From contig JAUNIR010000001.1 in NCBI GenBank assembly GCA_030523345.1, positions 25,209-89,208 on the forward strand: a DNA stretch of 64,000 bases, in the 5' to 3' direction. Of this stretch, positions 17,947 to 27,153 are shown piece by piece. Source of the stretch: Lachnospiraceae bacterium (lineage in GTDB: Bacteria; Bacillota; Clostridia; Lachnospirales; Lachnospiraceae). The translations under genes and the position numbers were made by a program. The notes below the pieces were generated by a model that was given only the letters and a program-made list of their open reading frames with translations, was not told the origin of the DNA and ran no database searches. Each line of letters starts with the position of its first letter. Positions within the stretch are counted from its first letter, which is position 1.

Positions 17947-19377
17947 ATGAGAGAAAAATACGAATCACTAGCTGTAGCCGTGCTTAAGGATCTTGCTAAG
18001 TCAAGAGGAATTAAGATAACTTCTGCAATGAAAAAAGCGGATGTTGTTGAAGCTATGCTTGCAAAGGATGAAGAGGAAAAGGCAGCAAAGGCAGAGGAAG
18101 CTGTTAAAGAAAAGCCTGCAAAGAAAGAAGCCTCAAAAGAACAGCCAGCAGATAGTGTTGAAGCGAAAGCTGTAGATAATAAGTCTTCAGAAGAGAAGGT
18201 GTCTGAAGAAAAAGATGAAAATGATATATCAGAGGATAAGAAGAGCCTCGATAGTGGTATTGAAGCCAATGGTATTTTAGAAGTTCTTTCAGAAGGTTAT
18301 GGTTTTATCAGAAGTGAAAATTTCCTTCCCGGAGAAAATGATGTATATGTAGCACCATCTCAGATAAGACGATTTGGTCTGAAGACGGGAGATATTGTAA
18401 TAGGTAATACTAGAGTTAAAAATGCTAACGATAAATTTGGAGCGCTTTTATTTGTAAAGTCAATTAATGGAATGGCTCCAAGTGAGATAGCAAAACGTCC
18501 TAATTTTGAAGATCTTACTCCTGTATTTCCAGATGAGAAGCTTGTACTTGAAAGACCTGGTTGCTCAGTTGCTATGAGAGCGATGGATCTTTTCTGTCCT
18601 ATTGGTAAGGGACAGAGAGGTATGATTGTTTCACCACCTAAGGCAGGTAAAACAACACTTCTTAAGGACGTTGCAAAGTCGATAAAATATAATAACCCAG
18701 AGATGCACATTATAATTCTTCTCATTGATGAGCGCCCTGAGGAAGTTACAGATATCAGAGAAGCTATAGAAGGAGATAATGTAGAGGTTATATATTCTAC
18801 ATTTGATGAACTTCCTGAGCACCATAAGAGAGTGTCGGAAATGGTAATTGAGCGTGCAAGACGTCTTGTAGAGCACGGAAGAGATGTAATGATTCTTCTT
18901 GATTCAATAACAAGACTTTCAAGAGCTTATAACCTTACAGTTCCACCAAGTGGACGTACCTTATCAGGTGGTCTTGATCCAGCTGCTCTTCATATGCCTA
19001 AGAGATTTTTCGGTGCGGCTAGAAATATGAGAGAGGGTGGTTCCCTTACAGTTCTTGCAACAGCGCTTATTGATACGGGTTCTAAAATGGACGATGTTGT
19101 TTATGAGGAATTTAAAGGAACTGGTAATATGGAAATGATTCTCGACAGAAAACTGTCTGAAAAGAGAATTTTCCCAGCTATAGACATCCCTAAGTCTGGA
19201 ACACGTAGAGATGACTTACTCCTTACAGAGAAAGAACAGCAGGCAATGGCTATTTTAAGAAAAGGACTTAATGGCCTTAAGCCAGATGAAACTGTTGAGA
19301 GAATACTTGATATGTTCTCGAAGACAAAGACTAATAGAGACTTCTGCGAGTATGTTTCTAGAAAGCTTTATTACTAG
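17947..19377 (+). CDS. rho: transcription termination factor Rho with charged N-terminal insert
   Basis: This 476-residue Rho has an N-terminal SAP-like helical start (about 1-38), then roughly 65 residues rich in Lys, Glu, Ala and Ser (about 40-103). The cold-shock RNA-binding fold ([35 protein letters not shown]) and the RecA-type hexamer motor follow. The P-loop [12 protein letters not shown] and [10 protein letters not shown] are intact. The ring hexamer ends untranslated transcripts. The insert makes it longer than Escherichia coli Rho (419). The weak ribosome site is GGAG before ATTAT-ATG. The downstream order rpmE-DUF1385-prmC-prfA is conserved in Firmicutes. Confidence 0.97.
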   Translation: MREKYESLAVAVLKDLAKSRGIKITSAMKKADVVEAMLAKDEEEKAAKAEEAVKEKPAKKEASKEQPADSVEAKAVDNKSSEEKVSEEKDENDISEDKKSLDSGIEANGILEVLSEGYGFIRSENFLPGENDVYVAPSQIRRFGLKTGDIVIGNTRVKNANDKFGALLFVKSINGMAPSEIAKRPNFEDLTPVFPDEKLVLERPGCSVAMRAMDLFCPIGKGQRGMIVSPPKAGKTTLLKDVAKSIKYNNPEMHIIILLIDERPEEVTDIREAIEGDNVEVIYSTFDELPEHHKRVSEMVIERARRLVEHGRDVMILLDSITRLSRAYNLTVPPSGRTLSGGLDPAALHMPKRFFGAARNMREGGSLTVLATALIDTGSKMDDVVYEEFKGTGNMEMILDRKLSEKRIFPAIDIPKSGTRRDDLLLTEKEQQAMAILRKGLNGLKPDETVERILDMFSKTKTNRDFCEYVSRKLYY

Positions 19378-19424
19378 TAAATAGATTAAGGAAAATGGTC
19401 ACTCGTCATTATTAGTAAATAGGG

Positions 19425-19453
19425 TTGCAATAAAAGGGGCCTTATGATACAAT
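19425..19453 (+). promoter_or_regulatory. rpmE promoter
   Basis: TTGCAA (19425-19430) and TACAAT (19448-19453) are spaced by exactly 17 bases. Transcription would start near 19460, giving a leader of about 105 bases. Confidence 0.65.
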
Positions 19454-19459
19454 AAACAA

Positions 19460-19565
19460 GCTGTTTTAAACAGGAAATTGGGCGAAAGCCTATACGATAA
19501 ACGGCGTCGGTTAAGTATCGCGTACAGAGTATTTGATTTCCGTCGAGATTAGAGAGGTGAAAGAG
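19460..19565 (+). promoter_or_regulatory. rpmE 5' leader, possible ribosomal-protein autoregulatory RNA
   Basis: The segment between the predicted start site and the rpmE ribosome site holds small hairpins (CTGTT-TTA-AACAG; GGGC-GAAA-GCCT) and a GC-richer middle part unlike the surrounding AT-rich intergenic DNA. Leaders upstream of rpmE in Firmicutes are known as autoregulatory candidates. I could not fold or match it to a family model. Confidence 0.3.
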
Positions 19566-19766
19566 ATGAAAGAAGGAATCCATCCTGAGTTTTATCAGGC
19601 AACAGTAACATGTAACTGTGGTAACACATTCGTTACAGGTTCTACAAAGTCAGACATTCACGTAGAAATCTGTTCAAAGTGTCATTCGTTCTACACAGGC
19701 CAGCAGAAGAGTGCAAGAGCTGATGGACGTATTGAGAAGTTCAACAAGAAATACGGCATGAAATAA
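19566..19766 (+). CDS. rpmE: 50S ribosomal protein L31 (zinc-binding type)
   Basis: The 66-residue protein is L31 of the large ribosomal subunit. It begins [20 protein letters not shown] and has two cysteine pairs, CNC near 16-18 and CSKC near 37-40, marking the zinc-containing C+ form rather than the zinc-free YtiA type. The start at 19566 follows GAGAGGTG; an upstream in-frame start at 19533 would lengthen the N-terminus unnaturally. A terminator follows. Confidence 0.97.
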   Translation: MKEGIHPEFYQATVTCNCGNTFVTGSTKSDIHVEICSKCHSFYTGQQKSARADGRIEKFNKKYGMK

Positions 19767-19780
19767 GTATGACTTATTAT

Positions 19781-19808
19781 AAAAGCTCGAGTGAAAACTC
19801 GGGCTTTT
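19781..19808 (+). terminator. intrinsic terminator after rpmE
   Basis: A 12-bp stem with one G-T pair (19781-19792 with 19797-19808) and a GAAA tetraloop ends in TTTT and an AT-rich tail. Confidence 0.85.
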
Positions 19809-19856
19809 ATTATATTAAACTGTTAGCAAATGCGGTTTTATAACAAGAGGTTTGTT

Positions 19857-20912
19857 ATGGCAAGAAAAAAGCGTAAAGGACATTATTCTGGAATCGGTGG
19901 TCAGGCCGTTTTAGAAGGAATAATGATGAAAAATAAAGATAAATATTCAGTAGCGGTTAGAACTCCAAGTGGCGATATAGATGTCACTCTTGAGGAGTAT
20001 GATTCTTTTACACCAAGTAAGACGTTACTTAAAATACCGTTTGTTCGTGGTATTTTTAATTTTATCGATTCTATGATTTTAGGCATACGAACGCTTAACT
20101 ATTCGGCTACTTTTTATGAGGAAGAAGATAAAAGTAGAGAAAAAGCAAGAAGAGATAAAAATTATAAGGGTAAACAGAAAGAAAAGCTTTTTGATAGAAT
20201 ATTTGGCGATAACGCGGATAAAGTATTATCAGTTATTACTGTTTTAGTATCTCTTGTTTTTGCAATAGTGCTATTTATGCTCGTTCCTTATTTCCTATCA
20301 CAGGCATTTAGAATGGTCATTGTTAATAACACAGTTATAGCCATTCTTGAGGGAATCTTAAGGGTTCTTATATTTGTTATATATGTAGTGGCTATTTCGA
20401 AGATGAATGATATCAAGAGAGTGTATAAGTATCACGCTGCTGAACATAAATGTATTAATTGTCTTGAGACGGGCCACATTTTAAATGTAAGTAACGTAAG
20501 ACGTGCATCACGACTTCATAAGAGATGTGGAACAAGTTTTATGTTCTTTGTTGTGTTTGTAAGTATAATTTTGTTTATGTTTATAAGAGTTGAAGACCCT
20601 GTAATGAGAGTTATTATAAGACTTCTTCTTTTACCTGTTATTGCGGGAATCTCATACGAGATAATACGTCTTGCAGGAAAATCTAATAATATAATAATTA
20701 AGATCCTTTCAGCGCCAGGAATGATGCTTCAGAGGCTTACAACATGCGAGTTAGACGGAGCAGAAACTTCTAAGGGAGATGAATCCGGAAAACGCTACGG
20801 TGATGATGACATTATAGAGGTGGCTATCGCTGCTGTAGATGCTGTTTTTGACTGGCGTGAATATTTGATAAATGAGTTTCATTATGACCCTAATGATATT
20901 TATCAGCAGTAG
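19857..20912 (+). CDS. DUF1385 membrane protein (YqhQ-like)
   Basis: The 351-residue protein shows the family start GGQAVLEGIMMKN, four to five hydrophobic segments between about 125 and 285, and the conserved cytoplasmic block YHAAEHKCINCLETG. DUF1385 proteins resemble Bacillus subtilis YqhQ; their function is unknown. The ATG at 19857 is chosen because AAGAGG precedes it; an upstream ATG at 19830 lacks a site. The gene opens a tight operon with prmC, prfA, the rsmH paralogue and thiN. Confidence 0.9.
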   Translation: MARKKRKGHYSGIGGQAVLEGIMMKNKDKYSVAVRTPSGDIDVTLEEYDSFTPSKTLLKIPFVRGIFNFIDSMILGIRTLNYSATFYEEEDKSREKARRDKNYKGKQKEKLFDRIFGDNADKVLSVITVLVSLVFAIVLFMLVPYFLSQAFRMVIVNNTVIAILEGILRVLIFVIYVVAISKMNDIKRVYKYHAAEHKCINCLETGHILNVSNVRRASRLHKRCGTSFMFFVVFVSIILFMFIRVEDPVMRVIIRLLLLPVIAGISYEIIRLAGKSNNIIIKILSAPGMMLQRLTTCELDGAETSKGDESGKRYGDDDIIEVAIAAVDAVFDWREYLINEFHYDPNDIYQQ

Positions 20913-20924
20913 TAAGGTTGAATT

Positions 20925-21776
20925 ATGACTTATTTAGAGCTGTTCAGGTTGTGTGTTGATAAACTTAATAAAGTCGGAATAGAAGAGGCAGAATCAGACT
21001 CTAGGGTGTTATTTCAGTATATTCTTAATGTCGATAGAAGTTATATGTTCATGCATGGGGATGAACTGGTTCATGAGGATGATGAAGCGAAAATTATAGA
21101 AGCTGTTTTACTTAGGGAAAAAAGAATTCCGGTTCAGCATATAACAGGGTATCAGAACTTTATGGGGTTTGAATTCAAAGTGACAAAGGATGTATTAGTC
21201 CCAAGATTTGATACAGAATGCTTAGTAGAAGAAACTATGCTTGTGTGTGCAGACGGCGATAAGGTTTTAGATGTTTGCACAGGCAGTGGATGTATCTTGA
21301 TTTCACTTATGAATTATAAGAATGAAATAAAAGGTTTTGGGTGTGATATTTCAGATAAAGCGTTAACAATAGCAAATGAAAACGCCACTGAATTATGTAA
21401 ACCAGGAGACGCAAAACCTCAGCTTATTTTAAGTGATTTATTTGAAAATATTACAGAAAGAGAATTTGATATTATAGTATCGAATCCTCCTTACATTAGA
21501 AGTAATGTGATAAAAACACTTGAGCCGGAGGTTAGGGAATATGATCCGATTTTAGCCTTAGATGGTGGTGAAGATGGACTTATTTTCTACAAAAGAATTG
21601 CAAAGGATGCAATGGATTATTTAAGAGTAGGTGGACATCTATTAGTGGAAATTGGTAATGACCAGGGTGAAGATGTTCGGAAATTATTCGTGGAAAATGG
21701 CTACAGTGATGTTAAAATAAAAAAAGATTTAGCTGGCAATGACAGAGTTGTTAGCGGAAGAAAAGTTAAGAGGTAA
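20925..21776 (+). CDS. prmC: release factor glutamine N5-methyltransferase
   Basis: The 283-residue protein is PrmC/HemK, which methylates the glutamine of the GGQ motif in release factors. The SAM-binding motif [15 protein letters not shown] and the catalytic NPPY in [11 protein letters not shown] are present. Its substrate gene prfA starts three bases after its stop, the classical pairing. Confidence 0.95.
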   Translation: MTYLELFRLCVDKLNKVGIEEAESDSRVLFQYILNVDRSYMFMHGDELVHEDDEAKIIEAVLLREKRIPVQHITGYQNFMGFEFKVTKDVLVPRFDTECLVEETMLVCADGDKVLDVCTGSGCILISLMNYKNEIKGFGCDISDKALTIANENATELCKPGDAKPQLILSDLFENITEREFDIIVSNPPYIRSNVIKTLEPEVREYDPILALDGGEDGLIFYKRIAKDAMDYLRVGGHLLVEIGNDQGEDVRKLFVENGYSDVKIKKDLAGNDRVVSGRKVKR

Positions 21777-21778
21777 TT

Positions 21779-22855
21779 ATGTTTGATAAACTAGAAGATC
21801 TGATAGTTCGATATCAGGAAATTATGAATGAGCTTTCTGAACCTGGAGTGGCAGATAATCCAGCTAGATTTAAAAAGCTTATGAAAGAGCAGAGTGATCT
21901 TGCACCTCTTGTTGAGGCATATACTGAGTATAAAAAGGCAAAGCAGGACATTGATGATTCCCTTATGATGCTTGATGAGGAATCAGATCCTGATATGAAG
22001 GAAATGCTAAGAGAAGAATTGGCAGATGCCAAGAAGAGAGTAGCAGAGCTTGAAGAGGAACTTAAGATTTTACTTCTTCCAAAAGACCCTAACGATGATA
22101 AGAACGTAATCGTTGAAATAAGAGCGGGTGCAGGCGGAGAAGAGGCGGCCCTTTTTGCTGCAGAAATTTATAGAATGTATGTACATTATGCAGAAGGAAG
22201 AGGATGGAAATGCGGCCTCGTAGAGTGTGATGATACAGGCATTGGTGGAATGAAATCAGTAACATTTACAATTACTGGTGCTGGTGCGTACTCAATTATG
22301 AAATATGAATCAGGAGTACATCGTGTACAGCGTGTTCCAGAGACAGAATCGGGTGGAAGAATTCATACCTCAACAATTTCAGTTGCTGTAATGGCGGAAG
22401 TTGATGATGACATAGAAATCGATATTCCAGAAAAGGATATCAGAATTGATGTTATGAGAGCATCTGGTAATGGTGGTCAGTGTGTCAATACAACAGACTC
22501 TGCTGTGCGACTTACACATTATCCAACAGGTATTGTAATTTATTCTCAGACAGAAAAATCTCAGCTTCAGAATAAGGAAAAGGCATTTAATCTCCTTCGT
22601 GCAAAGCTCTATGATTTGAAGATGCAGGAGATGCATGATGCTGAGGCGGAACTCCGTCGTAGCCAGATTGGTACTGGAGATCGTTCGGAAAAAATTCGTA
22701 CATACAATTTCCCACAGGGACGTTGTACAGATCACAGAATTAACCTTACACTTTATAAGCTTGATAAGATTATGAACGGTGATATTCAGGAAATAATTGA
22801 TGCATGTATTGCGGCAGATCAGGCGGCTAAATTAGCCAAGATGAACCAGGAATAG
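21779..22855 (+). CDS. prfA: peptide chain release factor 1
   Basis: The 358-residue protein is RF1, which recognises UAA and UAG and triggers peptide release. It has [15 protein letters not shown], the anticodon-like tripeptide region [15 protein letters not shown] (PxT as PET), and the catalytic GGQ in [20 protein letters not shown]. Cysteine follows GGQ where histidine or asparagine is more usual. It is tightly coupled to prmC and the next gene. Confidence 0.97.
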   Translation: MFDKLEDLIVRYQEIMNELSEPGVADNPARFKKLMKEQSDLAPLVEAYTEYKKAKQDIDDSLMMLDEESDPDMKEMLREELADAKKRVAELEEELKILLLPKDPNDDKNVIVEIRAGAGGEEAALFAAEIYRMYVHYAEGRGWKCGLVECDDTGIGGMKSVTFTITGAGAYSIMKYESGVHRVQRVPETESGGRIHTSTISVAVMAEVDDDIEIDIPEKDIRIDVMRASGNGGQCVNTTDSAVRLTHYPTGIVIYSQTEKSQLQNKEKAFNLLRAKLYDLKMQEMHDAEAELRRSQIGTGDRSEKIRTYNFPQGRCTDHRINLTLYKLDKIMNGDIQEIIDACIAADQAAKLAKMNQE

Positions 22856-22856
22856 T

Positions 22857-23906
22857 ATGGATATAGAACATAAAAGAAGGGTGCGTTACAAGGGAACGCA
22901 CCCTCGTCATTTTCATGAAAAGTATAAAGAACAAAATCCAGAGAAATATGCAGACACGATTGAAAAGGTAATAAGCAAGGGGAGCACTCCTGCGGGTATG
23001 CATATTTCTATTATGGTGCAGGAAATTTTAGATGTTTTAAATATTAAGCCGGGAGAAACAGGTCTTGATGCAACGCTTGGGTATGGTGGGCATACGAAAG
23101 CAATGCTTGAAAAACTCGAAGGGAAAGGCCATATGTGGGCGCTCGACGTTGATCCTATAGAAATAGTTAAGACAAAGGAGAGACTTAAAAATCTAGGATT
23201 TGATGAAGATATTTTGTCAATTAGACGTATTAACTTTGCTAATATAGACGAGATCGTAAATGAGTCAGGAAAATTCGATTTTATATTGGCCGATTTAGGG
23301 GTTTCTTCGATGCAGATTGACACGCCTGAAAGAGGATTTTCCTATAAGGTTGATGCACCACTTGATTTAAGACTCGATCCGGAACATGGTATGAGTGCTG
23401 CAGACAGGCTAAATGAATTGTCAGAGGATGATTTTATAGGGTTAATGATTGAAAACTCTGATGAGCCATATGCAGAACAGATTGCAGCTGTTGTAACGCT
23501 AAAAAAGAAAATGGGTATGCCAGTAAGGACTACTGTGGATTTAAAGAATGCAATAGAAGAAGCACTATATAGAGTAAAGAGTCTTTCAGATAAGGAGAGA
23601 AAAGATGCCTTAAAGAAGTCATGTGCCAGGGTTTTTCAGGCGCTTAGAATAGATGTAAATTCCGAATTTGAAGTTTTATATGATTTTCTCGAAAAATTAC
23701 CAGGAGTACTTAATGAAGGTGGAAGAGTGGCGATACTTACATTCCATTCTGGAGAAGACAGATTAGTAAAAAAAGCATTTAAATCGATGTATAGAGAGGG
23801 CATATATTCCGATATTTCGAATGATGTTACAAGACCTTCAGAAGATGAATGTAGAAGAAATCCAAGGGCAAAATCTACAAAGTTAAGGTGGGCGATTAAG
23901 TCATGA
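22857..23906 (+). CDS. rsmH: RsmH/MraW-type 16S rRNA methyltransferase, paralogue outside the dcw cluster
   Basis: The 349-residue protein is an RsmH family enzyme, which methylates N4 of C1402 in 16S rRNA. Motifs seen are GMHISIMVQEILDVLNI, DATLGYGGHTKAML, FDFILADLGVSSMQID, RGFSYKVDAPLDLR and VAILTFHSGEDRLVKK. DATLGYGGHT differs from the usual DGTLGGGGHS, and the protein has an unusual basic N-terminus of about 45 residues. Canonical rsmH sits with mraZ and ftsL; here it lies between prfA and thiN, so this may be a second, divergent copy. It overlaps thiN by four bases. A 10-bp hairpin lies in its first codons. Confidence 0.88.
   Translation: MDIEHKRRVRYKGTHPRHFHEKYKEQNPEKYADTIEKVISKGSTPAGMHISIMVQEILDVLNIKPGETGLDATLGYGGHTKAMLEKLEGKGHMWALDVDPIEIVKTKERLKNLGFDEDILSIRRINFANIDEIVNESGKFDFILADLGVSSMQIDTPERGFSYKVDAPLDLRLDPEHGMSAADRLNELSEDDFIGLMIENSDEPYAEQIAAVVTLKKKMGMPVRTTVDLKNAIEEALYRVKSLSDKERKDALKKSCARVFQALRIDVNSEFEVLYDFLEKLPGVLNEGGRVAILTFHSGEDRLVKKAFKSMYREGIYSDISNDVTRPSEDECRRNPRAKSTKLRWAIKS
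22878..22904 (+). repeat. perfect 10-bp hairpin within the start of the rsmH-like gene
   Basis: Bases 22878-22887 (AGGGTGCGTT) are exactly complementary to 22895-22904 (AACGCACCCT) around a 7-base loop. It spans codons 8-16 of the coding region and is GC-rich compared with its surroundings. Confidence 0.7.
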
Positions 23907-24544
23907 GCAGAGCAGTAATTGTGTGTGGTGCGGAAATTAAAGATTATGATTTCGTAAAATCTTATCTTAGAGTTGATGATTTTTATATTTGTTGCGATTC
24001 CGGATTGTCTCATATTAAAAAACTAGGTATTAGTAATCCTGATCTTATTATTGGTGACTTCGATTCTCATGATAAGCCTGATGACAATGAATATCCAGCA
24101 GGAGAAATAATTGTTCTTCCAAGAGAAAAGGATGATACAGATTCAGCATATGCAGTGAAGGAAGCTGTTAAGAGAGGATTTGACGAGGTACTTCTTGTAG
24201 GGGCTATTGGAGGAAGGCTGGATCATGGACTTGTCAATGTGTATGCATTAATAGGCCTATACGAAAAGGATATTAATGCAGAAATTGTAGATGATTATTC
24301 AGTGATGGGTATTTTGGGACCTGCAAGTGTGGGAACAGTAAACGATCAGTGGGCTTATTTTTCACTCTTGGCCATATCTGGAAAGGTGGAAGGCGTTACA
24401 ATAAAAAACGCAAAGTATGAGCTGAAAAATGCTAGTATTGCGCCTTCTTATCAGTTTGCAACAAGTAACGAGCCTATACAGGGAAAGATGGTAGAAATAA
24501 CAGTTGGGGAGGGTTATCTCCTACTTATAAAAGATAGGATTTAA
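23903..24544 (+). CDS. thiN: thiamine diphosphokinase
   Basis: The 213-residue protein transfers pyrophosphate from ATP to thiamine, making TPP. Family motifs are CCDSGLSH, LIIGDFDSHDKP, REKDDTDSAYAV and LLVGAIGGRLDHGLVN. The start overlaps the previous gene by four bases (ATGA), which suggests translational coupling. With ThiT at 26470 it completes salvage of external thiamine. Confidence 0.93.
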   Translation: MSRAVIVCGAEIKDYDFVKSYLRVDDFYICCDSGLSHIKKLGISNPDLIIGDFDSHDKPDDNEYPAGEIIVLPREKDDTDSAYAVKEAVKRGFDEVLLVGAIGGRLDHGLVNVYALIGLYEKDINAEIVDDYSVMGILGPASVGTVNDQWAYFSLLAISGKVEGVTIKNAKYELKNASIAPSYQFATSNEPIQGKMVEITVGEGYLLLIKDRI

Positions 24545-24590
24545 TGACAATTAAGTATGTCGGGTCAATATATAAGTCGCAGGTCTTTTG

Positions 24591-24619
24591 TTGAAAATAA
24601 TAATTAAAATTTTTATAAT
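24591..24619 (+). promoter_or_regulatory. promoter of the FAD oxidoreductase gene
   Basis: TTGAAA (24591-24596) and TATAAT (24614-24619) are separated by 17 bases in an AT-rich region, 42 bases before the start codon. Confidence 0.65.
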
Positions 24620-24661
24620 AATATATTATTGGGTAACTAAGAAGGGGAAATAAATACCATT

Positions 24662-26221
24662 ATGAAAAAGGTAATTGTTATTGGTGGGGGTCCAGCCGGG
24701 CTTACAGCAGCATATGAAATTCTTTCAAAAAGTAAAGAATACTCGGTAACACTTTTAGAAGAAAGTGATTACTTTGGAGGAATAAGTAAGACTGTAAATT
24801 ATAAAGGAAATAGGATGGATATGGGAGGACATCGCTTCTTCTCGAAGGATCCGGATGTTAATGCCTGGTGGCAGAAGATGCTTCCAGTGCAGGGAAGTCT
24901 GCCTTATGATGATATTAAGCTTAATAGAATATCACCAGTTATGAGTGGTGGACCTGACCCTGAAAAAGAAGATAGGGTAATGCTTATGAGACGTAGAGTT
25001 TCTCGAATATTATTCGATAGAAAGTTTTATGATTACCCAATATCTTTGAAGCCAGAAACGTTTAAAAATATGGGATTAATGACCACAATTAGTGTGGGTT
25101 TTTCATATCTTGCATCCATGATACATAAGCTTCCTGAGAACAATCTTGAGAATTTCTATATTAATAGATTTGGAAGACGACTGTATTCAATGTTTTTTGA
25201 GTACTACACTGAAAATTTGTGGGGAAGACATCCTTCGGAAATTGATGCTTCTTGGGGAGAACAGCGAGTAAAGGGTCTTTCTATATTAGCTGTATTAAAA
25301 GATATATTTGGTAAAATTTTTAAAACTAAAAACAGAAAGGTAGAGACCTCTCTTATTGAGGAATTTAAATATCCAAAATTAGGACCTGGGCAGCTTTGGG
25401 ATGTTACGGCTTTGGAAATCGAAAAGCTAGGTGGAAAAATAATCAAAAATGCTAAAGTAGTAAAGATTCATAAGAATGGAAATATTGTTACAGGCGTTTC
25501 ATATGAAAATGCAGGAAATGTAGTTGAACTGGATGGCGACTACATTATTTCTTCGATGCCACTGAAGGATCTGGTCGGTGGTATGAATGATGTCGATGAA
25601 AATCCAAAGAGAATTGCAGCGGGACTTCCATATAGAGATTATATGACATTAGGTGTACTTGTCTCAAAAATCAATCTTAAAAACCAAACCAATATAAAAA
25701 CACTTAATAATATTGTTCCGGATTGTTGGGTATATGTACAGGATAGAAGTGTTAAGCTTGGCAGATTCCAAATATACAATAACTGGTCTCCATATATGGT
25801 GGATGATATTGAGAATACAGTATGGATTGGGCTTGAATATTTTGTAAATGAGGGCGATGAATTCTGGAACATGACAGAGGAACAATTCTCAAAATTAGGA
25901 ATCGAAGAAATGATTTCTTTAGGCCTTATAGACTCTGAAAAGGTGGTCATTGATACTCATATGGAAAAAGTTAAGAAGGCATATCCTGCGTATTTTGATA
26001 CATATGATGAAATTGATGTGTTGATAGATTATCTCAAAAAGATTGAAAACTTATTCTGTGTAGGTAGAAATGGTCAGCATAGATACAATAATATTGACCA
26101 TTCTATGGTAACATCTTTTGAAGCAGTAAAAAATATTTTGACAGGAAAAAAAGATCCAACAAATGTTTGGAGTGTGAATACGGAAAAGGAGTATCATGAA
26201 GAGCTAAAGCAGGAATCATAA
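24662..26221 (+). CDS. NAD(P)/FAD-dependent oxidoreductase, amine-oxidase/UDP-galactopyranose-mutase-like
   Basis: The 519-residue protein starts with a Rossmann dinucleotide site, [16 protein letters not shown], then [23 protein letters not shown], typical of protoporphyrinogen-oxidase-like and mutase-like flavoproteins. A later conserved part reads [20 protein letters not shown]. Similar proteins often sit in polysaccharide or glycan loci, but the substrate cannot be inferred. No signal peptide is present. An AAGGGG site precedes the ATG with a longer than usual spacing. Confidence 0.85.
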   Translation: MKKVIVIGGGPAGLTAAYEILSKSKEYSVTLLEESDYFGGISKTVNYKGNRMDMGGHRFFSKDPDVNAWWQKMLPVQGSLPYDDIKLNRISPVMSGGPDPEKEDRVMLMRRRVSRILFDRKFYDYPISLKPETFKNMGLMTTISVGFSYLASMIHKLPENNLENFYINRFGRRLYSMFFEYYTENLWGRHPSEIDASWGEQRVKGLSILAVLKDIFGKIFKTKNRKVETSLIEEFKYPKLGPGQLWDVTALEIEKLGGKIIKNAKVVKIHKNGNIVTGVSYENAGNVVELDGDYIISSMPLKDLVGGMNDVDENPKRIAAGLPYRDYMTLGVLVSKINLKNQTNIKTLNNIVPDCWVYVQDRSVKLGRFQIYNNWSPYMVDDIENTVWIGLEYFVNEGDEFWNMTEEQFSKLGIEEMISLGLIDSEKVVIDTHMEKVKKAYPAYFDTYDEIDVLIDYLKKIENLFCVGRNGQHRYNNIDHSMVTSFEAVKNILTGKKDPTNVWSVNTEKEYHEELKQES

Positions 26222-26230
26222 TAGATACAC

Positions 26231-26259
26231 TTGACATCCGTACTTTAAAATAATAATAT
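26231..26259 (+). promoter_or_regulatory. promoter of the TPP riboswitch-thiT unit
   Basis: A consensus TTGACA (26231-26236) lies 17 bases before TAATAT (26254-26259). Transcription should start near 26266, at the 5' edge of the riboswitch. Confidence 0.8.
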
Positions 26260-26265
26260 ATGAAC

Positions 26266-26390
26266 GTTGCTAGGGGAGGACCCGAATACTTAATAGAAGT
26301 AGAATCTAATAAGCATGGGTCCTGAGACTATAACCCTCACTACTTGATCCGGATAATACCGGCGTAAGGAAGCTTTAGTAAAATTGCAAC
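26266..26390 (+). promoter_or_regulatory. TPP riboswitch (THI element)
   Basis: The conserved TPP aptamer parts are in order: AGGGGAGG near 26272, CCTGAGA at 26321-26327, and a 3' core from 26343 reading CTTGATCCGGATAATACC then GGCGTAAGGAA. The variable arm fills 26281-26320. GTTGC (26266-26270) and GCAAC (26386-26390) can close an outer stem. The downstream gene is the thiamine importer thiT, which confirms the ligand. TPP binding is expected to reduce expression. Confidence 0.95.
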
Positions 26391-26431
26391 AGTCATTGTT
26401 ATGGCTAGTTGCATATAATGCATTCGAAAGT

Positions 26432-26469
26432 AGTCCCCTCCATAAATTATTTTATAGGAGGACTTTTTT
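26432..26469 (+). terminator. riboswitch expression platform: terminator overlapping the thiT ribosome site
   Basis: AGTCC(CC)TCC at 26432-26441 pairs with GGAGGACT at 26457-26464. The stem is extended inward by ATAAA with TTTAT, and six T follow. The right arm contains the Shine-Dalgarno site of thiT, so one hairpin could both stop transcription and hide the ribosome site. Confidence 0.75.
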
Positions 26470-27045
26470 ATGTCACAGAAAACAAAATTATTAGCAGAAG
26501 GAGCTGCAATGGTCGCTCTTGCTACAGTACTCAGTTTCATTCGCGTTATTCAAATGCCATGGGGTGGTTCTGTAACACTTTTATCAATGTTACCAATCGT
26601 TATCTTCTCAATTAAGAACGGTGTAAAGAATGGACTTATGGCATCGTTTGCTTTTTCTCTCATCCAGTTTGGACAGGGAGTTATGGATGGCCTCTTTGGC
26701 TGGGGACTTACACCTGCTTCACTAGTTGCATGTATTGTAATTGACTATATTCTTGCATTTACAGTATTAGGGTTTGCTGGAGCATTTAAGAACAAAGGTA
26801 TGTCTGGCTGGATTACAGGAACAGTTATTGCGATAGCTTTGAGACTCTTAATGCACTTTATTAGCGGTGTGGTTATCTGGCATAGCTTTGGTGAGCTTTG
26901 GGGTGGATTCGCAACAGAGAACACTATTCTTTATAGCCTCTTATATAATGGAGCATATATGATTCCAGAAATTATATTTACAACAATTGGTGCAGTAGTT
27001 CTTCTTAAGGCACCACAGACAAAGAAATTAATCTTAGGTGAATAA
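26470..27045 (+). CDS. thiT: ECF transporter S component ThiT (thiamine)
   Basis: The 191-residue membrane protein is the substrate-binding S subunit of an energy-coupling factor thiamine importer. It has six hydrophobic segments and the conserved parts GGSVTLLSMLPI, LRLLMHFISGVVIW and YSLLYNGAYMIPE. The shared ECF module (EcfA, EcfA', EcfT) is not in the window. It is controlled by the TPP riboswitch just upstream and ends with its own terminator. Confidence 0.96.
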   Translation: MSQKTKLLAEGAAMVALATVLSFIRVIQMPWGGSVTLLSMLPIVIFSIKNGVKNGLMASFAFSLIQFGQGVMDGLFGWGLTPASLVACIVIDYILAFTVLGFAGAFKNKGMSGWITGTVIAIALRLLMHFISGVVIWHSFGELWGGFATENTILYSLLYNGAYMIPEIIFTTIGAVVLLKAPQTKKLILGE

Positions 27046-27074
27046 TTTAATTTATAATTGTAAACAAAAATACC

Positions 27075-27105
27075 AAAGAGCAGTAGAAATACTGCTCTTT
27101 ATTTA
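27075..27105 (+). terminator. intrinsic terminator after thiT
   Basis: An 11-bp perfect stem (27075-27085 with 27090-27100) with a GAAA loop is followed by TTTATTTATT, a weak T tail. Confidence 0.82.
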
Positions 27106-27153
27106 TTGAAAATTATCATACTAAAAAATCAAGCTTAGTAATAAAATAAGTGT

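Noticed and set aside
22913..23323. Minus-strand open frame of 136 codons inside the RsmH-like gene
   Set aside because: Antisense shadow of a conserved gene with no family resemblance.
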